Assembly: GCA_965262745.1 (NCBI GenBank)
Contig: OZ253558.1
Location: 2,108,001 to 2,172,000, forward strand
Direction of reading: 5' to 3'
Length of the DNA: 64,000 nucleotides
DNA from: JAJECS01 sp965262745
GTDB lineage: Bacteria; Chloroflexota; UBA11872
Shown: positions 36,101 through 44,380 of the stretch, piece by piece
Position numbering within the stretch: position 1 is the first letter of the stretch
Layout: the number at the start of each line of letters is the position of its first letter
Position numbers and translations under genes: made by a program
Notes under the pieces: generated by a model
The model's database searches: none
The model's input: the letters and a program-made list of their open reading frames with translations, nothing else
What the model was told of the DNA's origin: nothing

Positions 36101-36589
36101 CTACGCGTCGAGCTCAAAGACGGCGTCGAGCTCGAAGACAGCGTCGAGCTCGAAGACGGCTTCGATCTCCACCGGAATGTTCATGGGCAGCGTGCTCGTG
36201 CCCACCGCGGAGCGCGCGTGACGACCCGCGTCGCCGAACACTTCGACCATGAGGTCCGAGCAACCATTGACCACCAGGTGGGCCTGATCCATGCCGGGCG
36301 CCACGTTGACGAAGCCGACGACCTTGAGAACCTGCCGCACGCGGTCCAGCGAGCCGACGGCGTGCCGCACTTGCGCCAGGATGTTGAGCCCGGCGGCGCG
36401 GGCCGCGGCGGCGCCCTGTTCGACCGAATACTCGCGGCCAATCTGGCCGCCGTCCCACCCAGCACCCGGCGGCTGTCCCGCGATCCAGAGCTGCGCGCCG
36501 CTGCGCACGGCCGGAACGTAGCTGGCCATGGGCCGCGGCGCCTCAGGCAGCACGATTCCGAGTTCGGTCAGACGTTGTTCAAATGACAT
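36101..36589 (-). CDS. RidA/YjgF-like protein with expanded C-terminal repeat
   Basis: A 162-residue member of the RidA (YjgF/YER057c) family, whose members deaminate reactive enamine/imine intermediates. It shows LWIAGQPPG near the N-terminus, VVGFVNVAPGMDQAHLVVNGCSDL and the end motif NIPVEIEAVFEL. The C-terminus is extended by three copies of the hexapeptide unit FELDAV, encoded by an 18-bp tandem repeat. The catalytic Arg of canonical RidA is not obvious in the ARSAVGTSTLP region. gaggag about 9 bases upstream fixes the ATG at 36589. The long variant resembles the YjgF-like subgroup of unknown function. Confidence 0.85.
   Translation of the reverse strand: MSFEQRLTELGIVLPEAPRPMASYVPAVRSGAQLWIAGQPPGAGWDGGQIGREYSVEQGAAAARAAGLNILAQVRHAVGSLDRVRQVLKVVGFVNVAPGMDQAHLVVNGCSDLMVEVFGDAGRHARSAVGTSTLPMNIPVEIEAVFELDAVFELDAVFELDA
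36105..36158. repeat. Three tandem 18-bp units at the ridA 3' end
   Basis: Units gcgtcgagctcaaagacg, gcgtcgagctcgaagaca and gcgtcgagctcgaagacg at 36105-36122, 36123-36140 and 36141-36158 differ at one or two bases. Read on the minus strand they encode the repeated FELDAV at the C-terminus of the RidA-like protein. The unit length keeps the frame, so copy number can change without breaking the gene. Confidence 0.9.
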
Positions 36590-36696
36590 GCGCGCGGCTC
36601 CTCGCACAGCTATCCGCCAGCGCGGATTGTAGGCGGACGCGCTCCGGATGCCGCGGCGGCAGCCACGGGAAATCCTTGGACAGCGTACTAAGAGAG

Positions 36697-36725
36697 TTGA
36701 CATACGATTGAGCCAATGGAAGATT
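36697..36725 (+). promoter_or_regulatory. Candidate promoter of the XRE-ImmA gene
   Basis: A perfect TTGACA (-35) at 36697-36702 and an AAGATT at 36720-36725 (3 of 6 to TATAAT) with a 17-base spacer. The putative -10 touches the palindrome at 36725-36745, so a bound regulator would block the polymerase. Confidence 0.5.
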
Positions 36726-36745
36726 TGTCAAGGAAGCATTGACAA
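36725..36745. promoter_or_regulatory. Operator-like palindrome TTGTCAA-N7-TTGACAA
   Basis: Perfect 7-bp inverted repeat with 7-base spacer, centred about 70 bases upstream of the XRE-ImmA start and downstream of the candidate promoter. The 14-base centre-to-centre spacing is suitable for a dimeric XRE repressor. Autoregulation by the gene product is the natural inference. Confidence 0.55.
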
Positions 36746-36806
36746 CAGGGCTGCGCCTGCGACGCGGTTGGCTTGTTGAGGATCGAGGGAGGAGGGAGCA
36801 GCCCGG

Positions 36807-37961
36807 ATGTTGCGAGAACGGCTGCGACAGGCGCGACTGGCGGCGGGACTGTCGCTGCAGGGTCTGGCCGACAAGCTTGAGCGGCCGATCACCAGGCAAG
36901 CCTTGTCGAGGTACGAAACGGGCGCGTCGCAACCGTCGCCGACCAGGATTGCGGAACTCGCAACGGCGCTCAATGTGCAGGCGTCGTCCCTGCTGACGGA
37001 ATCGCCGGTCGAGATTCAGTGGGTGGCCTATCGCAAGCTCGCCAAGCTGAGTAATTTCCGTCGGGATCAACTCACCGCGCTCGCCACCCAGCGGCTGGAA
37101 GGCGAGTTCAGACTGCGGGAACTGTTCCATCTCGGTGAGCAGCACGATCTTCCTGGACCCATCGAGGTTCGCGATCTTGGCGACTGCGACTACGCCGCGG
37201 CTGCGGTGCGCATGCGCTGGAATCTGGGCGACCGTCCCGTAGACAGCCTGATCGATCTGATCGAGGAACACGGCGGTGCAGTGGTGGCGTTGACTGAAGA
37301 ATGGGGCTTCGACGGCCTCTCGGGCTGGGCGAACCGGACGCCGGTTCTCGTGCTGAACGAGGCGATTCCACCCGACCGACTCCGGCTGAATGCGGCGCAC
37401 GAAATTGGGCATCTCGTGATGAAGAGCACCGGCGACGCCAAGCAGGACGAACAGTTCGCCTTCCGCTTTGCGGCATCGTTCCTCGTGCCGCCGGAGACGG
37501 CGCGCCAGGAACTCGGCGCCCACCGACGGAACTTGGATCATTTCGAGCTCGCCCTTCTCAAGCAGCGCTGGGGTTTGAGCATGCAAGGCTGGATCCGCCG
37601 CGCGCGCGATCTCGAGATCATCAGCGATGACCTGTACCGGAGACTGAACATGCGATTTCGGAGCAACGGCTGGCATCGAACCGAACCGTTCGCATATGAA
37701 GCCAGAGAGGAGCCGGCACTCTATCGGCGGCTCGTGCGTCGCGCTCTAGCCGAGCAGATGATTACGTCGGAGGAGGCGGACCGTCTTTACCCGGACGCCC
37801 GGCATCACAGCGAACAGCTGGGCGCGTCTCGGGGATCCTTGCGGGACCTGGCACGGCGTCCACCGGAGGAGCGTCATCAAGTTCTGCGCGATGCGCGGGT
37901 CGCGGTCGAGCCAGAAGTGAGCGACGCGTGGGACGAGACGCTGGCTGACCGAATCCGCTAG
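36807..37961 (+). CDS. XRE regulator fused to ImmA/IrrE-type metallopeptidase
   Basis: A 384-residue protein. Residues 1-65 form an XRE helix-turn-helix (LRQARLAAGLSLQGLADKL ... LSRYETGASQPSP). Residues about 150-250 are a COG2856 zinc peptidase with the HExxH site in NAAHEIGHLVM and the downstream FAASFLVPPE motif. ImmA cleaves phage repressors and IrrE acts in radiation responses; fused XRE forms are often linked to toxin-antitoxin or stress circuits. The C-terminal 130 residues are family-typical. A MazF-like gene follows after 14 bases, and a promoter and palindrome lie upstream. The ATG at 36807 has gggagggagcagcc in front, slightly distant. Confidence 0.88.
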   Translation: MLRERLRQARLAAGLSLQGLADKLERPITRQALSRYETGASQPSPTRIAELATALNVQASSLLTESPVEIQWVAYRKLAKLSNFRRDQLTALATQRLEGEFRLRELFHLGEQHDLPGPIEVRDLGDCDYAAAAVRMRWNLGDRPVDSLIDLIEEHGGAVVALTEEWGFDGLSGWANRTPVLVLNEAIPPDRLRLNAAHEIGHLVMKSTGDAKQDEQFAFRFAASFLVPPETARQELGAHRRNLDHFELALLKQRWGLSMQGWIRRARDLEIISDDLYRRLNMRFRSNGWHRTEPFAYEAREEPALYRRLVRRALAEQMITSEEADRLYPDARHHSEQLGASRGSLRDLARRPPEERHQVLRDARVAVEPEVSDAWDETLADRIR

Positions 37962-37975
37962 CCGCCGAGCGAGCT

Positions 37976-38335
37976 GTGGCGAATGATGCACCCACACGCG
38001 GCGAGGTCTGGCTGGTTCGCCTGCCGCGCGCGGCTGAGGCCGAGTTGCAGCGCGACCGACCGGTCGTGGTGATCAGTTCGCCCGCATTCGACATAGCCCC
38101 GATTCGCATCATCGTTCCGTTGACAACGTGGCGAGCGGAGTTCGCCGGCCGAATCAACAAACTGCGGATATCAGCCAATGACCTGAACGGCCTGGATGCA
38201 GAGTCCGCCGCCGATTTCTTACTGGTGCGCAGCGTGTCAAAGGAGCGGTTTATCGAGCGGATCGGCGCGCTGGAGGCTGACCAGGTCGAGGAAATCGTCG
38301 CCGGCGTGGTGATCGCTATCGACTACAGGGCCTGA
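37976..38335 (+). CDS. MazF/PemK-like toxin
   Basis: A 119-residue protein with the PemK fold. The N-terminal RGEVWLVRL strand leads to the catalytic region RDRPVVVISS, then IIVPLTTW and DFLLVRSVSKERF. MazF-type enzymes cut mRNA at short sequences. The conserved N-terminal pattern is good, but the usual Arg/Thr of the core (LVPITS) is altered to LTTW. It starts with a GTG 14 bases after the XRE-ImmA stop, and no separate MazE-like antitoxin gene is present. It is convergent with the alcohol dehydrogenase (5-base gap). Confidence 0.8.
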   Translation: MANDAPTRGEVWLVRLPRAAEAELQRDRPVVVISSPAFDIAPIRIIVPLTTWRAEFAGRINKLRISANDLNGLDAESAADFLLVRSVSKERFIERIGALEADQVEEIVAGVVIAIDYRA

Positions 38336-38340
38336 CTAGC

Positions 38341-39384
38341 TCAATCCCCGCGGCAGTCGAGCACGATCTTGCCGCCCTCGCCGGCCTTGGCGCGGCGTAC
38401 GCCGGTGACCGCCTGCGTGAGGGGCAACACCTCGGTCACGATGGGGTCCAGGTCCAGCAGCGGCACGAGGTCCAGGGCGCGCTGGAAGGTGTTGAGCCGG
38501 GTGTTGCTGCCCACGATGCGCAGCTCGTGCGAGAACAGGTCGTAGGGCCGCAGGTCGAAGGTCGCCGTCGGGTTGGCCAGGCTCAACACTAGGATCGTGC
38601 CGCTGTCGCGCACGGAATCGATGCAGGCTTGGAAAGCCGGATTCGCCCCGGCGGCCTCGATGCAGATGTCGGCGCCGAGACCGCGTGTGGCGGCGCGCAC
38701 CGCCGCGGGCACGTCGTCGGTGGTCGGGTCCAGGATGACGTCGGCGCCCAACTCCGCCACTAGGTCGCGGCGGGAGGGGTGGGGCTCGCTGACGAGCACG
38801 CGGGCGGCGCCGCTGTGCTTGGCCAGCTGCATGGCCAGCAGGCCGATCGGACCGGCCCCGGCGACGAACACGAAGTCACCGGCGGCGATGTCGATGCGGT
38901 CGAAGCCGCGCAGCACGCAGCCCAGCGGCTCGGTGAGGCTCACGAGGCGGTCATCCAGACCGTCCGGGACCGGCACGACGTTGCGGTAGTCCACGACGGT
39001 GTACTCGGCCCAGGCCCCGCTGCCGCGCATCCCGCGCATGTCGCGGCAGAAGTTGGTCAGGCCTTTACGGCACGGCACACACGCCTGGCAGGGCGTGCGC
39101 GGCTCGACGACCACGCGGTCGCCGACCTGCAGGTTCGGCACCGCGCTGCCGACGGCGGCGACGGTTCCGGTGAATTCGTGGCCGGGCACCCAGGGCTGGT
39201 CGTAGTTTTGCAGCCAGGCGTCGAACGTCCAGCCGTCCCAGTAGTGGAGGTCTGTGCCGCAGATGCCGCAAAACGCCACGTCCACGGCCACGTCGTTCGG
39301 CTCGACGGTTGGGACGGGGCGGGTCTCGATACGCAAATCGCCGGGGCCGTGGAGCACGGCGGCGGTCATGGTCGTCGGGAGCAT
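38341..39384 (-). CDS. Zinc-dependent medium-chain alcohol/polyol dehydrogenase
   Basis: A 347-residue MDR enzyme. Catalytic zinc ligands are in FCGICGTDLHYWDG and PGHEFTG. The structural zinc site has four cysteines in CQACVPCRKGLTNFC. The NAD(P) Rossmann motif is VAGAGPIGLLAMQLA. It resembles threonine, sorbitol or other polyol dehydrogenases; the substrate cannot be read from the sequence. It is the last housekeeping gene before the IS-flanked island. Confidence 0.93.
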   Translation of the reverse strand: MLPTTMTAAVLHGPGDLRIETRPVPTVEPNDVAVDVAFCGICGTDLHYWDGWTFDAWLQNYDQPWVPGHEFTGTVAAVGSAVPNLQVGDRVVVEPRTPCQACVPCRKGLTNFCRDMRGMRGSGAWAEYTVVDYRNVVPVPDGLDDRLVSLTEPLGCVLRGFDRIDIAAGDFVFVAGAGPIGLLAMQLAKHSGAARVLVSEPHPSRRDLVAELGADVILDPTTDDVPAAVRAATRGLGADICIEAAGANPAFQACIDSVRDSGTILVLSLANPTATFDLRPYDLFSHELRIVGSNTRLNTFQRALDLVPLLDLDPIVTEVLPLTQAVTGVRRAKAGEGGKIVLDCRGD

Positions 39385-39497
39385 GGCAGGGGCCTCGAAT
39401 TTGAGCCGTGCTGCAAGCTAGCCCGCCGCCACGGCGACGGCAACCGTAGGTGGTCGCGGGTCGTTCAGATTGGGCAGGGGTGGCCGGGCTTAGGAAA

Positions 39498-39665
39498 GCT
39501 CTGACTTAGTCCGGGGTGGAGGCACGCCCGCAGGTTCTATGCTCACGTACGATGGGCATTCGGTGAGGGCCCCGATGCTGCCGCAATGCGCATTGGCCTA
39601 CGTGGAGTATGACCGACAGCCGTGCCGGACGTGGCGAGAGCGATTTCTGCAGCGGATTGACAGCT
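39498..39665. repeat. Left copy of an imperfect direct repeat (IS5-type 5' end)
   Basis: About 165 bases (ctctgactta... gcacgcccgcaggt ... cattcggtgag ... gatgctgccgcaa ... gagtatg ... gacagccgtgc ...) match 42313-42480 in the same orientation with scattered mismatches. The repeat covers the upstream end and first codons of an IS5-like transposase. The pair flanks the P-loop gene. Confidence 0.75.
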
Positions 39666-39736
39666 TGATTCAATGGCAGCGACGTGCTGCCGGAGGGCGA
39701 CCGCCGGCTCCGAGCCCGCCACTGCTTGTCGAATAG
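39575..39736 (+). pseudogene. IS5-family transposase, N-terminal remnant
   Basis: The frame MLPQCALAYVEYDRQPCRTW and then RERFLQRIDSLIQWQ follows the N-terminal pattern of IS5-group transposases (FADxEYxGK..TRRExFLxxMDxxIPW). It then loses similarity and ends at 39736, far short of a 300-residue transposase. No DDE motifs are present. Confidence 0.65.
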
Positions 39737-39952
39737 GCCTACTGCCGCCTATCCAGAGGATCGAACGACCGCGCTGCCCTGGACGATCTGGCCCCGGCAA
39801 TGAGCACCGCCGGGATTCGCCGGGCGCTGATCGCTGGTGGGACCAGGATGAAGCGCTGTGAGATATAGAGGCGCTCGCCAGAGGACATCGGCTGGCGCTT
39901 CGCCGATAGACAGACGCCTGTGGCCGTTGTGCCGCGTTGTACCATTCTGCCC

Positions 39953-39981
39953 TTGACAAGCCCGTACCGGCGTCGCAGAAT
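39953..39981 (+). promoter_or_regulatory. Candidate promoter of the P-loop island gene
   Basis: TTGACA at 39953-39958, 17-base spacer, CAGAAT at 39976-39981 (4 of 6 to TATAAT), placed 57 bases before the ATG at 40038. A single-gene transcript for the island is likely. Confidence 0.55.
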
Positions 39982-40037
39982 CTCTTTTGGAACAACTGGG
40001 AACAACAGCAAACCGTAGGTGCCAAGGAGGAATTGAG

Positions 40038-42323
40038 ATGGCCGCCAGAACACACACTGCAACCAAGACGCGCTCGAACCGACCGGGTTGGAGCGTGACG
40101 TTCAGACACCCTCGCCGCAAGGACGCCCGAGGCAAATTTGGACTCAAGGTCCGGCGCGGCCTGGGCACGCCGGACGATGCCAGGGCCGACCAACTGGTCG
40201 GGCAGCTCAATGAAATCCTCGCTGACCAGTCGTGGTGGACCCTTCACCGACGCGCTGAGGCGACGCAGCGATTCGACCCCATCGTCGTCTCGGCGTTCTT
40301 TGATGGGATTGAGGTTGGCAAGGTCAATTCCAGAGAACGCCGGGAGGACTTGCTCCGCCTGCCGACGCCTGCTGACGGCTATGCTCGTGTGATGCTCGTT
40401 GGATCGACGGGAGCAGGCAAGACGACTCTACTGCGCCAACTCATTGGTTCCGACCATACCCGGGATCGTTTTCCCTCTACATCAACGGCGAAGACTACAA
40501 CTGCTGACATTGAGATAATCACCACCGCTGTAGGCCCCTTCAAGTCGGTAATAACATTCATGAACGAGCACGAAGTAAGAGGTGCCGTCGACGAGTGTCT
40601 TGAAGAAGCGTGTGCGAGCGCAATTCAAGGTCAAGACGATGAGGTACTTTCCGGTGCACTGTTGGAGCATCCCGAACAGCGCTTTCGCCTCTCATATCCG
40701 CTTGGTTCATGGCATCAAGAGTTGCCGAACGATGAAATAGATAGCATGTTTGAAGACGAAGATGACTCTGCGGTAACGCTGACAGGAGAAGAAGTCATCA
40801 CCAATGCCGAGTTGACGAAGAACAATGAAAATCTGAGAAGGTACGTCGTTCGCATCAGGGACATCGCAACAGCGGTTCAAGAGCAAATAACTTCGAGATG
40901 CGGAAATTACCAGGACATGGATGGTGCCACCCGGAGGGCAGAGTGGATAGAAGAGTTCACCGATGCGCTGTACGAGAATCAGGGATTCACGGATATCTCC
41001 GTGGACATCATGGAGTCCATCAAGGAACGCTTTGATCTGATTGCCGAGGGTGACTTTGAATACGAGGCGACGGGCTGGCCCATACTCTGGTACTACGAGG
41101 AGCGTGACCGCACTGCCTTTCTACGACAGGTGAGATGGTTCACTGGCAACCATTCCCAGCAGTTTGGGCGTCTGCTGACACCGCTAGTTGACGGCATCCG
41201 CGTGAGCGGCCCATTCCAACCCACTGCGACCAAACTACAAGACAGTGACCGCCGGTTGGTCCTGCTAGACGGCGAAGGCCTCGGCCACTCCGCTAGAGAG
41301 GCCACAAGCATCTCCACGAAGGTAACCGACAGATTCCAAGAGGCGGACATGATCCTGCTGATAGACAACGCTCAGTCGCCCATGCAGGCTGCTCCCCTCG
41401 AATTCCTGCGCTCCGTCGGCACTGGTGGCCACGGTCACAAGCTCGGTGTTGTCTTCACGCACTTCGACCAAGTACGGGGCGACAATCTCCGCAGCTACAC
41501 GCAAAAGGTCAACCACGTCCACGCATCAATCGACAACGCCCTGTCCGGGATGCGGGATGCGTTGGGGGCACCGGTAGCGGAAATACTGAAGCGCCAACTG
41601 GATACTCGCGACTTCTATCTTGGAGGATTGAATAGACCCACCGGCAGTATCCCAACCCCCATCATCGACCAGATGCGCAAGCTTTTGTTCAAAATGCAGG
41701 AGGCCGCGAAGCCTCCCGAACCGGTAACAGCCGCGCCGATTTACAACGTCCTTCGTTTGGAACTCGCTCTGCGTGACGCCACTGATGGATTTAAGAGTCC
41801 CTGGTGGGGCAGGCTGGGCCTCAGCTACCATGAGGGTACCAAGAAAGAACACTGGACTCGGATCAAGGCGCTATGCCGACGCATTGCCAACCTGGGGGGC
41901 AATGAATACGACAGCCTGCGGCCGGTTGCCAATCTGGTTAGAGAAATTCAAGAAAGCGTATCCCTGTGGTTGAACGACCCCGCTGGATGGACCAGTCATC
42001 CGGCAGACGATGACGAAGGCAGAGCCGCCATTAATCAAATACGACAAGAGGTGTTCATCGGCATCCATGCCCTCGCTGAGCGGCGTCTAATCCGATCTCA
42101 TCCCGGCGACTGGCAAGCCGCCTATGAGTTCAGGGGCACAGGGTCCAGTTCCGAAAGGGCAGATCGGATGGCACGGATCTACGAAGCAGCCGCGCCGTCA
42201 ATCAGCTCCGTCATGGACTCGCCCACGCAAGCTTTTTTGGACGAGGTTATTGAGATTGTTCGGACTGCCGTGGAAAACGCCAAAGGTTCGGTCAAAGGAG
42301 TTTCCAGGAAAGCCCTGACTTAA
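40038..42323 (+). CDS. Large P-loop (GTPase-like) protein with integrase-arm-like N-terminus
   Basis: A 761-residue protein I cannot assign to a named family. Residues 17-65 (WSVTFRHPRRKDARGKFGLK ... DDARADQLVGQLNEILAD) look like the arm-type DNA-binding domain of tyrosine recombinases, but no recombinase core follows. Walker A is VGSTGAGKTTLLRQL (122-134). A G3-like LLDGEGLGHS lies at 409-418 and a G4-like FTHFDQV at 473-479, with a 270-residue, acidic helical insertion between G1 and G3. This suggests a dynamin-like or septin-like NTPase. The ribosome-binding site aaggagg 7 bases upstream is excellent. Composition is less GC-rich than the neighbours, and the gene ends inside the right flanking repeat. 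A defence role is inference. Confidence 0.8.
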   Translation: MAARTHTATKTRSNRPGWSVTFRHPRRKDARGKFGLKVRRGLGTPDDARADQLVGQLNEILADQSWWTLHRRAEATQRFDPIVVSAFFDGIEVGKVNSRERREDLLRLPTPADGYARVMLVGSTGAGKTTLLRQLIGSDHTRDRFPSTSTAKTTTADIEIITTAVGPFKSVITFMNEHEVRGAVDECLEEACASAIQGQDDEVLSGALLEHPEQRFRLSYPLGSWHQELPNDEIDSMFEDEDDSAVTLTGEEVITNAELTKNNENLRRYVVRIRDIATAVQEQITSRCGNYQDMDGATRRAEWIEEFTDALYENQGFTDISVDIMESIKERFDLIAEGDFEYEATGWPILWYYEERDRTAFLRQVRWFTGNHSQQFGRLLTPLVDGIRVSGPFQPTATKLQDSDRRLVLLDGEGLGHSAREATSISTKVTDRFQEADMILLIDNAQSPMQAAPLEFLRSVGTGGHGHKLGVVFTHFDQVRGDNLRSYTQKVNHVHASIDNALSGMRDALGAPVAEILKRQLDTRDFYLGGLNRPTGSIPTPIIDQMRKLLFKMQEAAKPPEPVTAAPIYNVLRLELALRDATDGFKSPWWGRLGLSYHEGTKKEHWTRIKALCRRIANLGGNEYDSLRPVANLVREIQESVSLWLNDPAGWTSHPADDDEGRAAINQIRQEVFIGIHALAERRLIRSHPGDWQAAYEFRGTGSSSERADRMARIYEAAAPSISSVMDSPTQAFLDEVIEIVRTAVENAKGSVKGVSRKALT

Positions 42324-42480
42324 TACGGGAGCAGGGCACGCCCGCAGGTCCTATTGCTCATGCGCAACGGACATTCGGTGAGTGCCACGATGCTGCCGCA
42401 AAGTTCATTTGCCGACATGGAGTATGGCGGACAGCCGTGCTAGCCGCAGCGGGAGTGCTTTCTGTAGTGGATGGATGCCC
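42313..42480. repeat. Right copy of the imperfect direct repeat
   Basis: Matches 39498-39665 in direct orientation. It overlaps the last codons of the P-loop gene (ccctgactta) and runs into the second IS5-type remnant. The P-loop gene thus ends inside sequence also found on its left side, so duplication or recombination between IS copies shaped the locus. Confidence 0.75.
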
Positions 42481-42765
42481 TGATGCCGTGGGCGCGGCTG
42501 GAAGCGCGCATCGCCCCGGTCTATTCCACAGGCTCGGGGGAACGGCCTGCCGGCCGGTCAGGCAGGGCAGATGGGCGGCGCAGACGGAGTGGTGCAAGGC
42601 CGCGATCCGCGCGAAGGTCGAGCGTCCCTTGCTGTACGCGAAGGGCTACATCAGCTATGCAACGGTGCGCTATCGCGGCTTGGCCAAGACCGCAACTGCC
42701 TGTGTCTCCTCTTTGGGCTGGCGAATCTGCTGCTCGCCGAGTGCGCCACGCCCGCGTTACGCAGG
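42390..42765 (+). pseudogene. IS5-family transposase, decayed with internal deletion
   Basis: The N-terminus reads MLPQSSFADMEYGGQPC, stop, PQRECFL, stop, WMDALMPWARLEARIAPVY, clearly the IS5 N-terminal pattern with two nonsense codons. After a large deletion the C-terminal part follows: IRAKVERPLLYAKGYISYAT then VRYRGLAKTATAC, matching VRAKVEHPF...GYVKxRYRGLAKN. After a frameshift it reads LCLLFGLANLLLAE. The DDE core is gone, so the element is dead. It ends about 110 bases before recA. Confidence 0.85.
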
Positions 42766-42875
42766 GGCCCACCACGGTCTCAAACGCCGCTACTGGTGCT
42801 GCCCCATGCCTCGGCGCGGCCCCTCGGTTACCATGGCGCGGCGCGGTGAGCGCTTCATGCGCCGGGAGGAAGCCG

Positions 42876-43901
42876 ATGTCTGACGAGCGCTCGGACGCCA
42901 TTGATTCAGCCATCGCGCAGATCGAGCGCAAGTTCGGCGCCGGCTCGGTGATGCGCATGGACGACCAGGCCCGCGAGCCGATTCCGGTCGTCTCGACCGG
43001 GTCGCTCAGCATCGACCTCGCGCTGGGCGTGGGCGGACTCCCGCGGGGCCGCGTAGTCGAGATCTTCGGCCCCGAGAGCTCCGGCAAGACCACGCTGGCG
43101 CTGCACGTGGTGGCCGAGGCGCAGCGCGCGGGCGGGACGGCGGTGTTCACGGACGTGGAGCACGCCCTGGACCCGGCCTATGCGGAGAAGCTGGGGGTCA
43201 ACATCGCCGACCTGATCGTCTCGCAGCCGAACACGGGCGAGGAGGCGCTGGAGATCACGGATGTCTTCGTGCGTAGCAACGCGGTTGACGTGATCGTGGT
43301 GGACTCGGTGGCGGCGCTGGTGCCGCGGGCCGAGATCGAGGGCGACATGGGCGACGTGCAGGTGGGCTTGCAGGCGCGGCTGATGTCGCAGGCCATGCGC
43401 AAGCTCACGGCGAACATCAGCCGCTCGCGCACCATCGTCATCTTCATCAATCAGCTGCGCGAGAAGATCGGCGTCATGTTCGGAAATCCAGAGGTCACAC
43501 CCGGCGGACGGGCGCTGAAGTTCTACGCGTCGGTGCGGCTGGATATTCGGCGCATCGGAGCGATCAAGGTCGGCACCGAGTCCGTCGGCGGTCGCACGCG
43601 GGTGCGAGTGGTCAAGAACAAGGTCGCGCCGCCATTCCGCACGGCGGAATTCGACATGATGTACGGCACGGGCATCTCGCGCGAGGGCGATCTGCTGGAC
43701 CTTGGCGTTGACCAGGGAATTCTGACCAAGAGCGGCGCGCACTATTCCTACGACGGCACGCGCCTCGGCATGGGGCGCGAGAACGCGAAGCGGTTCCTGC
43801 GCGAGAACGCGGACCTTGCAGCCAAGGTCGATCAAGCGGTGCGCGCGGCGACCCTGGGTCCGGCCATCGTGGACGGGGCAGTGGCGGCGGCCGCCGAGTA
43901 G
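42876..43901 (+). CDS. recA: Recombinase RecA
   Basis: A 341-residue RecA. Walker A is IFGPESSGKTTLALH, followed by FTDVEHALDP (usually IDAEHALDP), the Walker B VDVIVVDSVAALVP, loop L2 region FINQLREKIGVMFGNPEVTPGGRALKF and KVAPPFRTAEFDM. It drives homologous recombination and the SOS response. gggagga 6-12 bases upstream supports the ATG at 42876; the frame is open upstream only through the IS remnant. I see no clear LexA box. Confidence 0.97.
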   Translation: MSDERSDAIDSAIAQIERKFGAGSVMRMDDQAREPIPVVSTGSLSIDLALGVGGLPRGRVVEIFGPESSGKTTLALHVVAEAQRAGGTAVFTDVEHALDPAYAEKLGVNIADLIVSQPNTGEEALEITDVFVRSNAVDVIVVDSVAALVPRAEIEGDMGDVQVGLQARLMSQAMRKLTANISRSRTIVIFINQLREKIGVMFGNPEVTPGGRALKFYASVRLDIRRIGAIKVGTESVGGRTRVRVVKNKVAPPFRTAEFDMMYGTGISREGDLLDLGVDQGILTKSGAHYSYDGTRLGMGRENAKRFLRENADLAAKVDQAVRAATLGPAIVDGAVAAAAE

Positions 43902-43907
43902 GCGGCG

Positions 43908-44351
43908 GTGGCCAGCGTGGACGGGGACGGGCAAGGACCAGTCGCCGCCGCGGTCAACGGCGGGCATATGGACGAAGTCGTCACTTGCACGGCGGCGCTG
44001 CTCGCGCGGCGGAAGCGGCGGGCACTCTTGCTGTTGCACGTGATCGAAGTCGGACATCAGCGGCCACTCGAAACGTCGGATGAACAATTGGTGGTGCGAG
44101 CCGAGGCGGTGCTGGCGGCGGCCGAGGCGCATGTGGGCGAACGACGGGTGAAGGTGGAAACCGAGGTGTGCCAGGCGCGCGCGGCCTCCACGGCGATCAT
44201 TGCCGCGGCGCTGCGCCACGACGCGGCGTCGATCGTGGTCGGCGCCCATCGCTTCTTGGGACAGCACGAGTGCGATCTGGGATTCACCGCCACGCACGTG
44301 CTGCGCCACAGCCCCATCCCGGTCACCGTGTGCTACGACCCGATCCGCTAA
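43908..44351 (+). CDS. Universal stress protein family (short)
   Basis: A 147-residue USP-like protein. It has ALLARRKRRALLLLHVIEV in the first half and ASTAIIAAALRHDAASIVVGAH and FTATHVLRHSPIPVTV in the second. The ATP-binding GxxG-9x-G(S/T) is only partly preserved (GAHRFLGQHECDLGFTATHV). It starts with a GTG 7 bases after recA and is 29 bases before the PRPP synthetase gene, so the three may be co-transcribed. Confidence 0.8.
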   Translation: MASVDGDGQGPVAAAVNGGHMDEVVTCTAALLARRKRRALLLLHVIEVGHQRPLETSDEQLVVRAEAVLAAAEAHVGERRVKVETEVCQARAASTAIIAAALRHDAASIVVGAHRFLGQHECDLGFTATHVLRHSPIPVTVCYDPIR

Positions 44352-44380
44352 CGGATGGCTCTCCGAGGGGGCGCTTGAGC

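Noticed and set aside
40038..42323. Phage-type tyrosine integrase
   Set aside because: Only the N-terminal arm-like segment fits; the R-H-R-Y catalytic core is absent and a P-loop NTPase occupies the rest.
42906..44309. 467-codon minus-strand frame over recA
   Set aside because: Antisense to recA and the stress-protein gene; composition is His/Arg-rich shadow.
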